Positions 46,269-55,495 of a stretch of 64,000 nucleotides of DNA are shown here, piece after piece. The stretch comes from Arthrobacter sp. D5-1 (lineage in GTDB: Bacteria; Actinomycetota; Actinomycetes; Actinomycetales; Micrococcaceae): positions 1,178,001 to 1,242,000 of the forward strand of contig NZ_CP014571.1 of assembly GCF_017357425.1 (NCBI RefSeq), read 5' to 3'. The notes beneath the pieces are model-generated. The model saw only the letters and a list, made by a program, of their open reading frames with translations, was not told the origin of the DNA and did no database searches. Made by a program: the position numbers and the translations under genes. How positions within the stretch are numbered: position 1 is the stretch's first letter; every line of letters starts with the position of its first letter.

Positions 46269-47099
46269 TTGACAACGCAGAACGTCAGGGGCCGCCGCCG
46301 CGCGTCCGGCCCCGCTGCTGAGCTGCGGCCAGCCCGCGTCGTATCGGAGATCCGGCCACGCGACACCGAACGCCAGGTGCGTCGCCGTAAGAGCCCGTTG
46401 CGCCAGGTTGCCGATTTCGCCGCAGCCAGTGGTGTAGGGCAAAAGGCCGGAGTTGCGCTTGCCGCCACCGGACTTGCCCTGACTGTCGGTCTGCCGGCCA
46501 CCAGCCCGGTCATGGCAACCTCGGAATCCGGTCAGACCGAGTCGGCCCTGGCCGTCACCGGGGGCAGCCAGCCCGAGGTTTCCGCCGCTGCATCAGCCAA
46601 GATCGACTTCAGCCGTGCTGCGGTAGCTACCGCCGCCGACCCCGACGGCAAGCTGAAGCAGCTGCTCAGTGCGCAGTCCGCCGACAGCATCCAGCGTGCC
46701 TCGTCCACGGGCACCATGGCCAGCCCCCTGGACACCCTGACCACGGCTTCCCCGTTCGGCTACCGCATCAGCCCCCTCACAGGTGGTGCCGGTGACTTCC
46801 ACCGCGGCCAGGACTTCGTGGCCCAGTGCGGCACGGCCGTCCATGCTGCGGCCAGTGGCAAGGTCACCTTTGCCGGATGGCACGAGTACGGCGGAGGCAA
46901 CCGCGTGGTGGTGGACCACGGCAACGGCCTTGAGACCACGTACAACCACTTGTCGTCCTTCACCGTCAAAGTAGGCCAGACGGTCAGCCGCGGCGACACT
47001 GTAGCGCTGAGCGGCACCACGGGCGCCTCCACCGGCTGCCACCTCCACTTCGAAGTACAGGTCAACGGTGAAGTTGTTGACCCCATGGGCTGGCTCTAA
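46269..47099 (+). CDS. Secreted M23-family metallopeptidase (wall hydrolase)
   Basis: 276 residues from a TTG with a GAGAGGAA site. A long basic N-terminus precedes a signal anchor (about 60-85, GVALAATGLALTVGLPA) and a linker, then the LytM-type domain (about 150-275) with HRGQD (first zinc ligand His and Asp), HLSSFTVKVGQ, and HLHFE near the C-terminus (third ligand). It would cut peptidoglycan cross-bridges outside the cell. It is the first of three secreted genes in a row and carries its own c-di-AMP riboswitch. Confidence 0.93.
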   Translation: MTTQNVRGRRRASGPAAELRPARVVSEIRPRDTERQVRRRKSPLRQVADFAAASGVGQKAGVALAATGLALTVGLPATSPVMATSESGQTESALAVTGGSQPEVSAAASAKIDFSRAAVATAADPDGKLKQLLSAQSADSIQRASSTGTMASPLDTLTTASPFGYRISPLTGGAGDFHRGQDFVAQCGTAVHAAASGKVTFAGWHEYGGGNRVVVDHGNGLETTYNHLSSFTVKVGQTVSRGDTVALSGTTGASTGCHLHFEVQVNGEVVDPMGWL

Positions 47100-47204
47100 G
47101 TCCAGTTGATGGTTGTCTCTCGCATTCGTGACACACCCGTGACCTGAATGTGACATTCGCGTTCAACTGTTGTACCGTACAAAGCGCATCGGCTTTTTAG
47201 GGGG

Positions 47205-47390
47205 CCGGTGCACTTGAGTGGATTGCCTAGCTCTGCCACCACTCGAGGTCCGTTCGCATAAATCGTCTGGCAGGGGCGGGGGAACCACTTCTGGTCTTCG
47301 CAAGAAGGCCTTGGGGTTAAGTCGCAAAGCTTCCTTGAAGCAGCGTGGCCGGATGACTCCCATCCGAATCCGACAGCTCACCTCGCAGGC
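47205..47390 (+). ncRNA. Second ydaO-type (cyclic di-AMP) riboswitch
   Basis: The same conserved blocks occur: GCGGGGGAACCAC around 47275-47287, CCTTGGGGTTAAG at about 47310-47322 and GAATCCGACAGCTCACC through TCGCAGGC at 47366-47390. Stem regions and loops differ from the first copy, so this is a separate riboswitch rather than a duplication. It lies about 20 bases before the NlpC/P60 gene. Confidence 0.92.
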
Positions 47391-47409
47391 ATTGGGAGAG
47401 GCTACCTTC

Positions 47410-48156
47410 GTGTCATCACGCACTACCCCTGCGCGCCACCGCGCCGAATCGGTTCGTACGAACCCCTTGAACACGCTTTCCAAGGCTGTTTCATCCAACG
47501 CCGGTACCGTTGGCCGCCAGGCCGTCGTCCTGGCAGCAGCCTCAGGCCTCGTCCTCAGTGTCGGTTTGCCGGCCCAGGCAGCGGACACCGACGTTTCCAA
47601 GTCGGAAGCCTCCAGCACCCAGCAGATGGTCACCACTGCGGTAGTCACCGCAGAGCCCACCGCCACCGTTTCCTTCGAGAGCCCCGTAGTGGCCACCAAG
47701 GAAGCTCCCAAGGTTGTGCAGCGCGCTTCGCAGACCACCCAGCGCACCGCGGCCAACGGCAACCAGGCCACCGCAGGCGCCGTGACTGCGAAGTCGTCCG
47801 AAGCCAAGGATGCTGCTTCCAGCGCCGCCGCTTCCGGCCTCGCCGCGATCGCCTACACCGGAATCGGCCACCCTTACGTTTGGGGCGGCACCACGCCCAA
47901 CGGATGGGACTGCTCCGGCTTCACCCAGTGGGTCTACGCCCAGGCCGGCATCAGCATCCCGCGCGTCAACGCCTGGACGGCCATGAAGCCCACCAGCACT
48001 CCTGTCCCCGGTGACCTGGTCATGCAGAACGGCGGAGCACACGTAGGCATCTACGTTGGCAACGGCATGATGATCAGCGCATTGAACCCGGGACAGGGCA
48101 CGCTCCTGCACTCGGCTGCCTCCACTGGCACATCCTCCTTCTTTACCCTCCGCTAG
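47410..48156 (+). CDS. Secreted NlpC/P60 peptidoglycan hydrolase
   Basis: 248 residues from a GTG with a GGGAGAGG site. The N-terminus is basic with a signal sequence (about 30-57, VVLAAASGLVLSVGLPAQAA). A Thr/Ala/Lys linker leads to the NlpC/P60 domain (about 140-248): catalytic Cys in NGWDCSGFTQWV, His in GAHVGIYVGNG, with PTSTPVPGDLVM between. It cleaves D-glutamyl-type bonds in wall peptides. Expression is predicted to fall at high c-di-AMP through the riboswitch upstream. Confidence 0.93.
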   Translation: MSSRTTPARHRAESVRTNPLNTLSKAVSSNAGTVGRQAVVLAAASGLVLSVGLPAQAADTDVSKSEASSTQQMVTTAVVTAEPTATVSFESPVVATKEAPKVVQRASQTTQRTAANGNQATAGAVTAKSSEAKDAASSAAASGLAAIAYTGIGHPYVWGGTTPNGWDCSGFTQWVYAQAGISIPRVNAWTAMKPTSTPVPGDLVMQNGGAHVGIYVGNGMMISALNPGQGTLLHSAASTGTSSFFTLR

Positions 48157-48177
48157 AAACAATCCGGTTCGGGGTTC

Positions 48178-48201
48178 GCCAGCATGCCCCCAAGTGCTGG
48201 C
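48178..48201 (+). other. Small hairpin between the two NlpC-type genes
   Basis: GCCAGCA, ten-base loop, TGCTGGC. No U-run, so partial termination or RNA processing is possible. Confidence 0.35.
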
Positions 48202-48255
48202 GCGCCAATGAGCCGCGTGTACCCCAACTGCACGCGGATACGAAAAGAGAAAACC

Positions 48256-49029
48256 ATGACCAGTGCATCCAAGGTTGCACGGCATCGCGCTGAGGCCCCC
48301 AGGACCAGCTCGCTTGCCGTGATCGCCAAGGCCGTCAGTGAAAACGCCGGCGGCGTCGGCCGCCAGGCGGCTGTTATTGCCGCAGCTTCAGGCCTGGTCC
48401 TGACCGGCAGTGTTGCTGCCAACGCGGCCGACACCACCGTGGACCGTGAGTCCACCGCGACGTCCACCCTTGACGTCCAGTCGGTAGTCCAGGCCACCAT
48501 CGCTGCGGACTCCACCGTTGCCATCTCCTACGAGCGCCCCGTGGTCACCACGGTGCAGGCTCCGGCCCCCGTAGAGAAGAAGGCTCCTGCGAAGGCAGAA
48601 ACCACGAAGGCAGTAGAAAGCACGGCAACTGCCGGCAACGCCACGTTGGCCGTCAACACCGCGGCTCCTGAGGCAAAGGCTCCGGCCGCTGCAAGTGGCC
48701 TGGGTGCTGCAATTGCCGCTGCCGCCTATGCGCAGCTCGGCGTCACCCAGGACTGCACCATGCTGGTAACCAACTCCCTGGCAGCTGTTGGCATCAACTT
48801 CCACGACTGGCCGGCCGGCTACCTCTCCCTCGGCCGCACGGTCAGCGCAGCGGAAGCGAAGCCGGGCGACCTCGCCTACTACGCCAACGGCGGTCTGGCC
48901 GGACAGGCCCACATCGCTGTATACGTCGGCAACGGCCAGGCAGTCCACGGTGGATGGAACGGATCCACCACGGCACTGTTCAGCGTCAACGTAGGCTCCG
49001 GCCCGGTTTTCATCCGCGTGAACGGCTGA
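48256..49029 (+). CDS. Secreted NlpC/P60-like paralogue with a variant active site
   Basis: 257 residues from an ATG with an AAGAGA site. N-terminal 60 residues are clearly paralogous to the previous gene (RHRAE...AVIAAASGLVLTGSVAANAA, signal peptide). The C-terminal domain keeps the NlpC/P60 outline (GDLAYYANGG, HIAVYVGNGQAVHGG) but the canonical [FW]DCSG nucleophile motif is replaced by TQDCTMLVTNSL. It may have altered specificity or reduced activity. It has no riboswitch of its own and follows the riboswitch-controlled gene by 99 bases, so it is probably co-transcribed. A strong terminator follows. Confidence 0.82.
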   Translation: MTSASKVARHRAEAPRTSSLAVIAKAVSENAGGVGRQAAVIAAASGLVLTGSVAANAADTTVDRESTATSTLDVQSVVQATIAADSTVAISYERPVVTTVQAPAPVEKKAPAKAETTKAVESTATAGNATLAVNTAAPEAKAPAAASGLGAAIAAAAYAQLGVTQDCTMLVTNSLAAVGINFHDWPAGYLSLGRTVSAAEAKPGDLAYYANGGLAGQAHIAVYVGNGQAVHGGWNGSTTALFSVNVGSGPVFIRVNG

Positions 49030-49051
49030 TCCAGCCTTTGGTTTTGACAGC

Positions 49052-49091
49052 AACACCCCGCAGGCTCAGGCCGGCGGGGTGTTCTGCTTTT
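49052..49091 (+). terminator. Intrinsic terminator after the wall-hydrolase cluster
   Basis: AACACCCCGC / GCGGGGTGTT stem, 12-base loop, then a T-rich tail. Confidence 0.88.
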
Positions 49092-49282
49092 AAGGGACGG
49101 ATTCGGCTCCACGCCTCTTAACCTCGCATGAACTCTTGGCGACACTGCACGGGAAACGACGGAAAAATTCGTTGATACGGCATATGAGTGCTTACCCTTA
49201 TCTTGTCGATCCACAGCCCGTACAAGCAGAGGGCAGCCGGCCCTCGTGCCCCTGACGGGTGCGGCCGTGAAGAGGTACGTGC

Positions 49283-49783
49283 ATGCGCACACTCGTTCTG
49301 AATGCTGGATATGAACCGCTGGCGGTAATAACATTCCGCCGGGCGCTGGTCCTTGTGTTGACTGGGAAAGCTAGCGTAGTGGCCGAAGGCGACGAGCCTG
49401 TCGTCGGGCCACAGGAGATTCTCGGACGCCCCTCCGTGATCCTCCTTAACCGCTACATCCGTCCCCGGTACAACAGGATTACCGCCGTGAGCCGACGCGG
49501 GGTCCTTCGCCGCGACGGCCATCGCTGCGCCTACTGCGGGAAAACAGCCCACACCATAGACCACGTCCACCCCAAATCCAGGGGCGGCGCGGATTCCTGG
49601 GAAAACCTGGTCGCGGCGTGTCTGAAATGCAACAACGCCAAGAGCGACCACACGCTGGCTGAAATGGGTTGGAAACTCCGTTTCACGCCTGGAGTGCCCC
49701 AGGGAACCATGTGGCAGATCAAAGAACTCGAGAAACCTGCGCCGGACTGGGACCCGTTCCTGTTGCCGGAATCCGCCGCCTGA
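49283..49783 (+). CDS. HNH endonuclease
   Basis: 166 residues with an AGAGG site. The C-terminal HNH core has RDGHRCAYCGKTAHTIDHVHPKSRGGADSWENLVAACLKCNN: zinc-binding CxxC pairs plus the catalytic HxxH and Asn residues. The N-terminal part (MRTLVLNAGYEPLAVITFRRALVLVL) is the conserved opening of a widespread actinobacterial HNH protein often found near molybdenum genes. Its DNA target and role are unknown. It is followed 42 bases later by mobA. Confidence 0.93.
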   Translation: MRTLVLNAGYEPLAVITFRRALVLVLTGKASVVAEGDEPVVGPQEILGRPSVILLNRYIRPRYNRITAVSRRGVLRRDGHRCAYCGKTAHTIDHVHPKSRGGADSWENLVAACLKCNNAKSDHTLAEMGWKLRFTPGVPQGTMWQIKELEKPAPDWDPFLLPESAA

Positions 49784-49825
49784 TCGATTTCTGCTGAACT
49801 CCGGCCGCCCCGGTAATCTGGGCGA

Positions 49826-50731
49826 ATGGAGTTCAATGCCGTGATTCTGGCGGGTGGCAGGGCCACCCGCCTCGGTGGCGTGCCCAAGCCGTCGTTGATG
49901 TACGACGGCGGGACGCTCCTTTCACGCGCCCTGCAGGCGGCCCGGGGTGCGTCAGCTGTGGTGGTGGTAGGTCCTGACGCGTCAGGAACGGGCGGTGAGC
50001 CGTTACCGGTCGAGGTGCTGCGGGCACGGGAGGAACCGGCATTTGCGGGTCCCGCCGCAGCGATTGCTGCGGGGTTGGCGGCGATGAAGGACAACGGAAA
50101 CAACGCTCCCTGGACGCTCGTCCTGGCATGCGATATGCCGCACGTGTCCCTTGGCGTTTCGTTCCTCTGGAAAGCCCTGGAGGCCCACGCGGGGGTGGAC
50201 GGTGCCATGGCTGTCTCTGCCGATGGCCGGAAGCAGCCCCTCCTTGGTGCCTACAGCACCAGTGCCCTCGAACGGGAAGTGGCTCAAGCTTCCGAAGGTT
50301 CCGGGCTAACGAACGCTTCAGTGTTCCGCCTGCTTGCTAGGCTGAACCTGCTGGACGTAGCCGTCCCCCCAGGCTCCACGGATGACGTGGATACATGGGA
50401 GGACGCTGCGGCCCTGGGCATTGACTACAAGTTGGAGGCGGACGTGAAGAGCCAGGAAGAGACGCTCGAGGAATGGTGCCGCACACTGCTGCAGGCATTT
50501 GAGCTTGAAGGCGTTGAAGTGGACGTCAATGAAGTGCTCGCTGTTGCCGGAGTGGCGGCGCACTCAGTGGTGCGCCCCGCAGCGCCCTTGACCACCTTCA
50601 TTGCCGGCTACGCGGCGGGCATGGCCCGCGGCATTGGCCAGGCAAGCGATGATGCGTCCATGAATGCCGCCTTGGAACTGGCCCGCAAAGTTGCCAAGGA
50701 GTACTCGGAGTCCGAGGCTGACGCCGAATGA
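49826..50731 (+). CDS. MobA-like NTP transferase fused to DUF6457
   Basis: 301 residues. Residues 1-195 form a nucleotidyltransferase with the LAGGRATRLGGVPKPSL P-loop (the conserved L-A-G-G-x-x-x-R-x-G ... K) and DMPHVS metal site, matching molybdenum-cofactor guanylyltransferases (MobA). A DUF6457-like helical domain follows (about 210-300, LEEWCRTLLQAFELEGVEVD and onward). It would attach GMP to molybdopterin for FdhF-type enzymes. It overlaps the moeA start by four bases (ATGA). Confidence 0.9.
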   Translation: MEFNAVILAGGRATRLGGVPKPSLMYDGGTLLSRALQAARGASAVVVVGPDASGTGGEPLPVEVLRAREEPAFAGPAAAIAAGLAAMKDNGNNAPWTLVLACDMPHVSLGVSFLWKALEAHAGVDGAMAVSADGRKQPLLGAYSTSALEREVAQASEGSGLTNASVFRLLARLNLLDVAVPPGSTDDVDTWEDAAALGIDYKLEADVKSQEETLEEWCRTLLQAFELEGVEVDVNEVLAVAGVAAHSVVRPAAPLTTFIAGYAAGMARGIGQASDDASMNAALELARKVAKEYSESEADAE

Positions 50732-52086
50732 CGGAGGCCCCCGCCGAGGGCCATCACGCGGCACACACCTGGCAGGAGGCCCGGCAGCGGGCGTTCGATT
50801 GTGCCGCTCCCATCCCTCCGGCTCCGGTCCCGCTCAGGTCAGCCCTCGGCCGCACCCTCGCTGCCGATGCCCGGGCGGTGCAGGATATGCCGCACTACGC
50901 TTCCTCAGCCATGGATGGGTGGGCCGTCAACGGAAGCGGTCCGTGGATCCTGAGTGAACCGGGCCAGAGGCTTGCTCCCCACCAAGCAAGTCCCATTGTG
51001 ACGGGCGGGCTGATTCCGCCGGGTGCAAAAGCAGTACTTCGCAGCGAGAGCGGCGTCATAACCACCGACGACGACGGCCTTCCGGTCCTTGCGCTGGGCG
51101 GAACCGCCAAACCCGGCGAACCCCGCAACGGCCAGCACATCCGTAAAGCCGCAGAAGAGGCGGCGGCGGGGGAGGTCTTGCTTACTGCCGGAACCGTGCT
51201 CAACCCGGCCCACATCGCTTTGGCTGCGCTGGCCGGTCTGGACCAGCTGGAGGTCCTCGGCAAGCCGCTGGTCAGGTTTCTGCTGACGGGCTCCGAGGTT
51301 GTGGCACAAGGGGTTCCGCTGCCCGGACAAGTGCGTGATACTTTCGGCCCGCAATTGGGCGCCGTGGTGGAGCTCCTTGGTGGCATCGCAGGAGAGCAGC
51401 TCAGGGTGGGCGACAACTATGAAGAATGGATTTCCGCACTCCAGGACACCGAACCGGCGCTGGACGAGCTGACAGCGGATGACCCTTACCAGGAAACTGA
51501 GCCCCCGGCGGACGTAGTCATCACTACCGGCGGGACCGGTCGGTCCGGGACTGACCACTTCAGGCGGGCCGTGGCTGAACTCGGCGGCCGGCTGTTGATC
51601 GACGGCATTGCCATGCGCCCCGGTCATCCTGCCGTGCTGGCTGAACTGCCCGATGGCCGTTTTGTGCTGGGCCTGCCGGGAAATCCACTTGCCGCGATGA
51701 TGGCGCTGTTAACGGTGGGTGCGCCGTTGCTGGCGGCTTTGGGTCATCGGCAGCTGGACGGGGTAGGTGAAGTTCCTTGCGGCGCCATGATCGACGCGGA
51801 TCCCGGCCGGACCCGCCTGATGCCGTTCAAGCTGGTGTATGGCCTGGCATCGCCGGCGCAGCACACGGGTCCCGGGATGATGCGGGGCCTGGCCGGCGCG
51901 GACGGGGTCATGGTGGTACCGCCCCACGGAGTCCAACTGGGCGAGCTGGTCCCGGCGTTTGCCTTGCCGTGGGGCAAACCGTTGCCCGCGCCCAAGTCCG
52001 CGGAAGACAAGCCTCGCAAGGCCCCGGCGCGGCAGGCAAAGAAGACTCCCTCCGGCCCGGTGGACTGGAGCGCGCTGGACGCCTGA
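50728..52086 (+). CDS. moeA: Molybdopterin molybdenumtransferase
   Basis: 452 residues, start overlapping the mobA stop. It inserts molybdenum into adenylylated molybdopterin. The MoeA core is evident (ALGRTLAADARAVQDMPHYASSAMDGWAV, VVITTGGTGRSGTDHF and the LPGNPLAAMMALLT motif). The C-terminal domain IV is followed by a Lys/Ala-rich tail (about 425-450). It acts with the adjacent MobA and FdhF genes in one transcription unit. Confidence 0.95.
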   Translation: MTEAPAEGHHAAHTWQEARQRAFDCAAPIPPAPVPLRSALGRTLAADARAVQDMPHYASSAMDGWAVNGSGPWILSEPGQRLAPHQASPIVTGGLIPPGAKAVLRSESGVITTDDDGLPVLALGGTAKPGEPRNGQHIRKAAEEAAAGEVLLTAGTVLNPAHIALAALAGLDQLEVLGKPLVRFLLTGSEVVAQGVPLPGQVRDTFGPQLGAVVELLGGIAGEQLRVGDNYEEWISALQDTEPALDELTADDPYQETEPPADVVITTGGTGRSGTDHFRRAVAELGGRLLIDGIAMRPGHPAVLAELPDGRFVLGLPGNPLAAMMALLTVGAPLLAALGHRQLDGVGEVPCGAMIDADPGRTRLMPFKLVYGLASPAQHTGPGMMRGLAGADGVMVVPPHGVQLGELVPAFALPWGKPLPAPKSAEDKPRKAPARQAKKTPSGPVDWSALDA

Positions 52087-52151
52087 GTGCTGGACTCCGG
52101 AGCACTGCAGCGAACCAGGTGAGGGTGCTAACAAAGTGCAATGATGGACTT

Positions 52152-54458
52152 ATGAACAGGCATGCTCCCGAACAGGACATCAATGAAGATGACCTGCAAA
52201 TCCACCCACCCAAACAAGCCGCTGCCGGCCTCAAGGCTGTCACGGTGGCTCTTGAACGCGGTTACGCCCAGGCCGGAGTGGCCCGCACGGTCCGTTCCAT
52301 GCTCAGGGTCAACCAGCACGACGGCTTCGATTGCCCGGGATGCGCCTGGCCCGAATCCATCACCGGCAGGCGCAGCCCCGCCGAGTTCTGCGAGAACGGC
52401 GCCAAGGCGATTGCCGAGGAAAGCACCACCCGCACTGTGGGCGCGGAATTTTGGGCGAAACACTCCCTGGCTGACCTCGAAGACAAGACCGAATACTGGC
52501 TGGGGAGCCAGGGAAGGTTGTCCGAGCCCGTGGTCATCAAGCCCGGGGATACACACTATTCGCCCATCAGCTGGACCGAGGCCTTCGCGCTGATCGGCGA
52601 GCACATCAACGCCACCACACCGGACAAATGTGTTTTCTACACCTCCGGACGTACGGCCAACGAGACCGCTTTCATGTATCAGTTGTTCGCCCGGAGCCTG
52701 GGCACCAACAACCTGCCCGACTGCTCCAACATGTGCCACGAATCCTCCGGCAGCGCACTGAACCCCACCATTGGAATCGGCAAGGGCACGGTCTCGCTGG
52801 AGGATATCCACCACGCCGAACTGGTCCTGGTGGTGGGCCAGAACCCGGGAACCAACCATCCCCGGATGCTGTCCGCACTGCGGGATTGCAAGAACAACGG
52901 CGGGAAGATCATCGCCGTAAACCCGCTTCCCGAGGCGGGCCTGCTGAACTTCAAGGACCCGCAGTCCCTCAACGGCGTCATTGGCGGCGGCACCACCATC
53001 GCGGACGAATTCCTGCAGATCAAGGTCGGTGGCGACCTCGCGCTGTTCCAGGCACTGGGCCACCTGCTCCTGGAAGAAGAGCAGCGCAACCCGGGCACCG
53101 TCGTCGACCATTCCTTTATTGAGGGGCAGACCGAAGGTTTCGCCGCGTACAAGGAAGCACGTTCAGTCCTGGACTGGGAAGAGACCGGGCGCGCCACTGG
53201 CCTGACGCGTGCAGAGATCACCAAGGCCGCGGAAATGATGGCCGCATCCAAGGCCACCATCATCTGTTGGGCCCTTGGACTGACCCAGCAGCCACACTCG
53301 GTGGATACCTTGCGCGAGATCATTAATCTGCTGCTGCTCCAAGGGAACTTCGGCAAGCGCGGTGCCGGAGCCTGCCCCGTCCGCGGGCACTCAAATGTGC
53401 AGGGCGACCGCACGATGGGGATCTGGGAGAAACCCAAGGAGCCGTTCCTGGCTGCGTTGGACAAGGAGTTCGGCTTCCGCATGCCGCGAGACCACGGCTA
53501 TGACTCCGTGGAGACCCAACACGCCCTGGAGAAGGGCGAAGTGGATGTTTTCGTCTCCATGGGTGGGAATTTCGCTGCGGCCGGCTCGGACACGGCAGCT
53601 TTGGAAGAAGGGTTGAAGAGGGCAGGGCTGACGGTCCACATCTCCACCAAACCCAACCGTGCCCACGTGGTCCACGGCAAGACCTCCCTGATCCTGCCCA
53701 CCCTGGGCCGGACGGACACCGACGACAAACACCCTAAAGGCAAGCAGTTCCTGTCCGTGGAAGACTCCATGTCCGTCATCCACAAGACGCAGGGGAGGCT
53801 GGAGCCGGTCTCTGAGCACCTCCTGAGTGAGCCTGTGATCGTAGCCCGGATGGCGCAAGCCACCCTGGGTGATGACCACAGCGTGGACTGGCGGTCCATG
53901 GCCGAGGACTACGACGTGATCCGGGACCACATCTCCAGGGTCATTCCCGGTTTTGAGGACTTCAACGCCCGGGTTCGGACCAAGAACGGCTTCGTGCTGC
54001 CCAACCCGCCCCGGGACACGCGGACCTTCGCCACGGACATCGGCAAAGGACGTTTCTCCGTGCGGCCACTTGAGTACCTCGAAGCGCCGCCGGGCCACTT
54101 GATCCTCCAGACCGTCCGCAGCCACGACCAGTACAACACCACGTTCTACGGTTTGGATGACCGGTATCGCGGCGTTTCGGAGGGGCGGCGGGTCATCCTG
54201 GTCCACCCGGATGACCTGAAGGAGCTGGGCTTCGAAGACCGGGACCTGGTGGATGTCATCTCCACCTTCGCGGGAACGGAACGGCGGGCCGACAAGTTCC
54301 GGCTCATCGGATACCCCACGGCCAAGGGCTGTGCCGCTGCGTACTTCCCGGAGGCCAACGCCCTGGTCCACCGCGAACTGGTGGCCAGGGAATCCAACAC
54401 CCCCGGCTATAAGGCCATGACGGTTCACTTCGTCAAGCATGTGGAGAACGGAGCCTGA
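52152..54458 (+). CDS. FdhF/YdeP-family molybdopterin oxidoreductase
   Basis: 768 residues from an ATG (weak site). It has the molybdopterin-oxidoreductase fold: GRTANETAFMYQLFARSLGTNNLPDCSNMCHES at the start of the cofactor domain, LVVGQNPGTNHPRML, and PRPVRG-like cofactor contacts (GAGACPVRGHSNVQGDRT). At 61-64 it has CPGC within FDCPGCAW, but there is no N-terminal four-cysteine Fe4S4 motif, so it is the YdeP-like cluster-poor type and not a classical formate dehydrogenase. Substrate uncertain. It is followed one base later by fdhD. Confidence 0.9.
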   Translation: MNRHAPEQDINEDDLQIHPPKQAAAGLKAVTVALERGYAQAGVARTVRSMLRVNQHDGFDCPGCAWPESITGRRSPAEFCENGAKAIAEESTTRTVGAEFWAKHSLADLEDKTEYWLGSQGRLSEPVVIKPGDTHYSPISWTEAFALIGEHINATTPDKCVFYTSGRTANETAFMYQLFARSLGTNNLPDCSNMCHESSGSALNPTIGIGKGTVSLEDIHHAELVLVVGQNPGTNHPRMLSALRDCKNNGGKIIAVNPLPEAGLLNFKDPQSLNGVIGGGTTIADEFLQIKVGGDLALFQALGHLLLEEEQRNPGTVVDHSFIEGQTEGFAAYKEARSVLDWEETGRATGLTRAEITKAAEMMAASKATIICWALGLTQQPHSVDTLREIINLLLLQGNFGKRGAGACPVRGHSNVQGDRTMGIWEKPKEPFLAALDKEFGFRMPRDHGYDSVETQHALEKGEVDVFVSMGGNFAAAGSDTAALEEGLKRAGLTVHISTKPNRAHVVHGKTSLILPTLGRTDTDDKHPKGKQFLSVEDSMSVIHKTQGRLEPVSEHLLSEPVIVARMAQATLGDDHSVDWRSMAEDYDVIRDHISRVIPGFEDFNARVRTKNGFVLPNPPRDTRTFATDIGKGRFSVRPLEYLEAPPGHLILQTVRSHDQYNTTFYGLDDRYRGVSEGRRVILVHPDDLKELGFEDRDLVDVISTFAGTERRADKFRLIGYPTAKGCAAAYFPEANALVHRELVARESNTPGYKAMTVHFVKHVENGA

Positions 54459-54459
54459 T

Positions 54460-55371
54460 ATGGGACGCGTGACCCAGCGCCGCAAGGTGCATAAGTTTGT
54501 CCTGGACGGCTCACCGCAGGCGCTGGAGCATCCTGTCCGATACAAGGAAGATGTACTGGCCGTGGAGGAGCCCCTGGAGATCCGCTTGGGGGAGATGTCC
54601 TTCTCCGTGACCATGCGGACCCCCGGGGACGACTTCGACCTCGTGGCCGGATTCCTCGTCTCGGAAGGGATCATCTGGGAGCCGGCCCAACTGATCTCTG
54701 AACGATTCTGCGCGGGGGAGAACGAAGACGGTGTGCAGACCTTCAACGTGGTGGACGCCCAACTCCGGCCTGACGTGGTGCGGCCCGATACCGGCCGGAA
54801 CGTCTACACCTCCAGTTCCTGTGGAATCTGCGGGACGGACTCCATCGAAGCTGTCCGCAAGTCCTCCCATCACAGTCCGCGCGAGGACAACGTCACGGTG
54901 CCGGTCCGCGCCTTGGCCGCCCTTCCGGACCGTCTCCGGGAGGCGCAAGCGGTCTTTGACAAAACGGGCGGTGTGCACGCTGCCGGACTCTTCCGGATTC
55001 ACGACGACGGAACCACCGAGCTGCTCTGCCTGCGCGAAGATGTTGGCAGGCACAACGCGGTGGACAAGGTAGTGGGCTGGGCTTTGCGGGCGGGCATGCT
55101 GCCGCTGAGAGGGACAGTCCTCCAGGTCTCCGGCAGGGCGTCCTTTGAATTGGTCCAGAAGGCTGCCATGGCGGGTATTCCAGTACTCTCCGCGGTCAGC
55201 GCACCGTCAAGCCTCGCAGCTGAACTCGCAGAAGAAACGGGGATTACGCTGGCAGGGTTCAGCCGGGGGCATAGTCTCAATGTCTATGCCGGCCGGGACA
55301 GAATCCTCGCAGAACCGGCCCCGGCAGATGCGCTGCCCGTAGGGGATAGCCGTCAATCACTTGGCTATTAG
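54460..55371 (+). CDS. fdhD: Sulfurtransferase FdhD for formate-dehydrogenase-type enzymes
   Basis: 303 residues from the ATG at 54460. FdhD transfers sulfur from a desulfurase to the molybdenum cofactor of FdhF-type enzymes. The signature SSCGICGTD (CxxC) sits at about residues 120-126; LCLREDVGRHNAVDKV and the C-terminal ITLAGFSRGHSLNVYAG are also family motifs. It is one base from the fdhF stop, so the two are expressed together. The pairing supports that the adjacent oxidoreductase needs a sulfido ligand. Confidence 0.96.
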   Translation: MGRVTQRRKVHKFVLDGSPQALEHPVRYKEDVLAVEEPLEIRLGEMSFSVTMRTPGDDFDLVAGFLVSEGIIWEPAQLISERFCAGENEDGVQTFNVVDAQLRPDVVRPDTGRNVYTSSSCGICGTDSIEAVRKSSHHSPREDNVTVPVRALAALPDRLREAQAVFDKTGGVHAAGLFRIHDDGTTELLCLREDVGRHNAVDKVVGWALRAGMLPLRGTVLQVSGRASFELVQKAAMAGIPVLSAVSAPSSLAAELAEETGITLAGFSRGHSLNVYAGRDRILAEPAPADALPVGDSRQSLGY

Positions 55372-55495
55372 GCTGGAACAAAGTAGATTTTATCCATCGA
55401 TTGGAAGCGCGGCGAGCCCAGAATCGCCGTCTGAACCTGCACGCCTGGTGCGTGTACCAAGCGTGAAATCCAGCTAAAGCCCAAAGGGGAATTAA

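Noticed and set aside
51777..52151. N-terminal extension of the FdhF/YdeP protein into moeA
   Set aside because: The extension is a shadow of moeA; the family-like sequence begins after the ATG at 52152.
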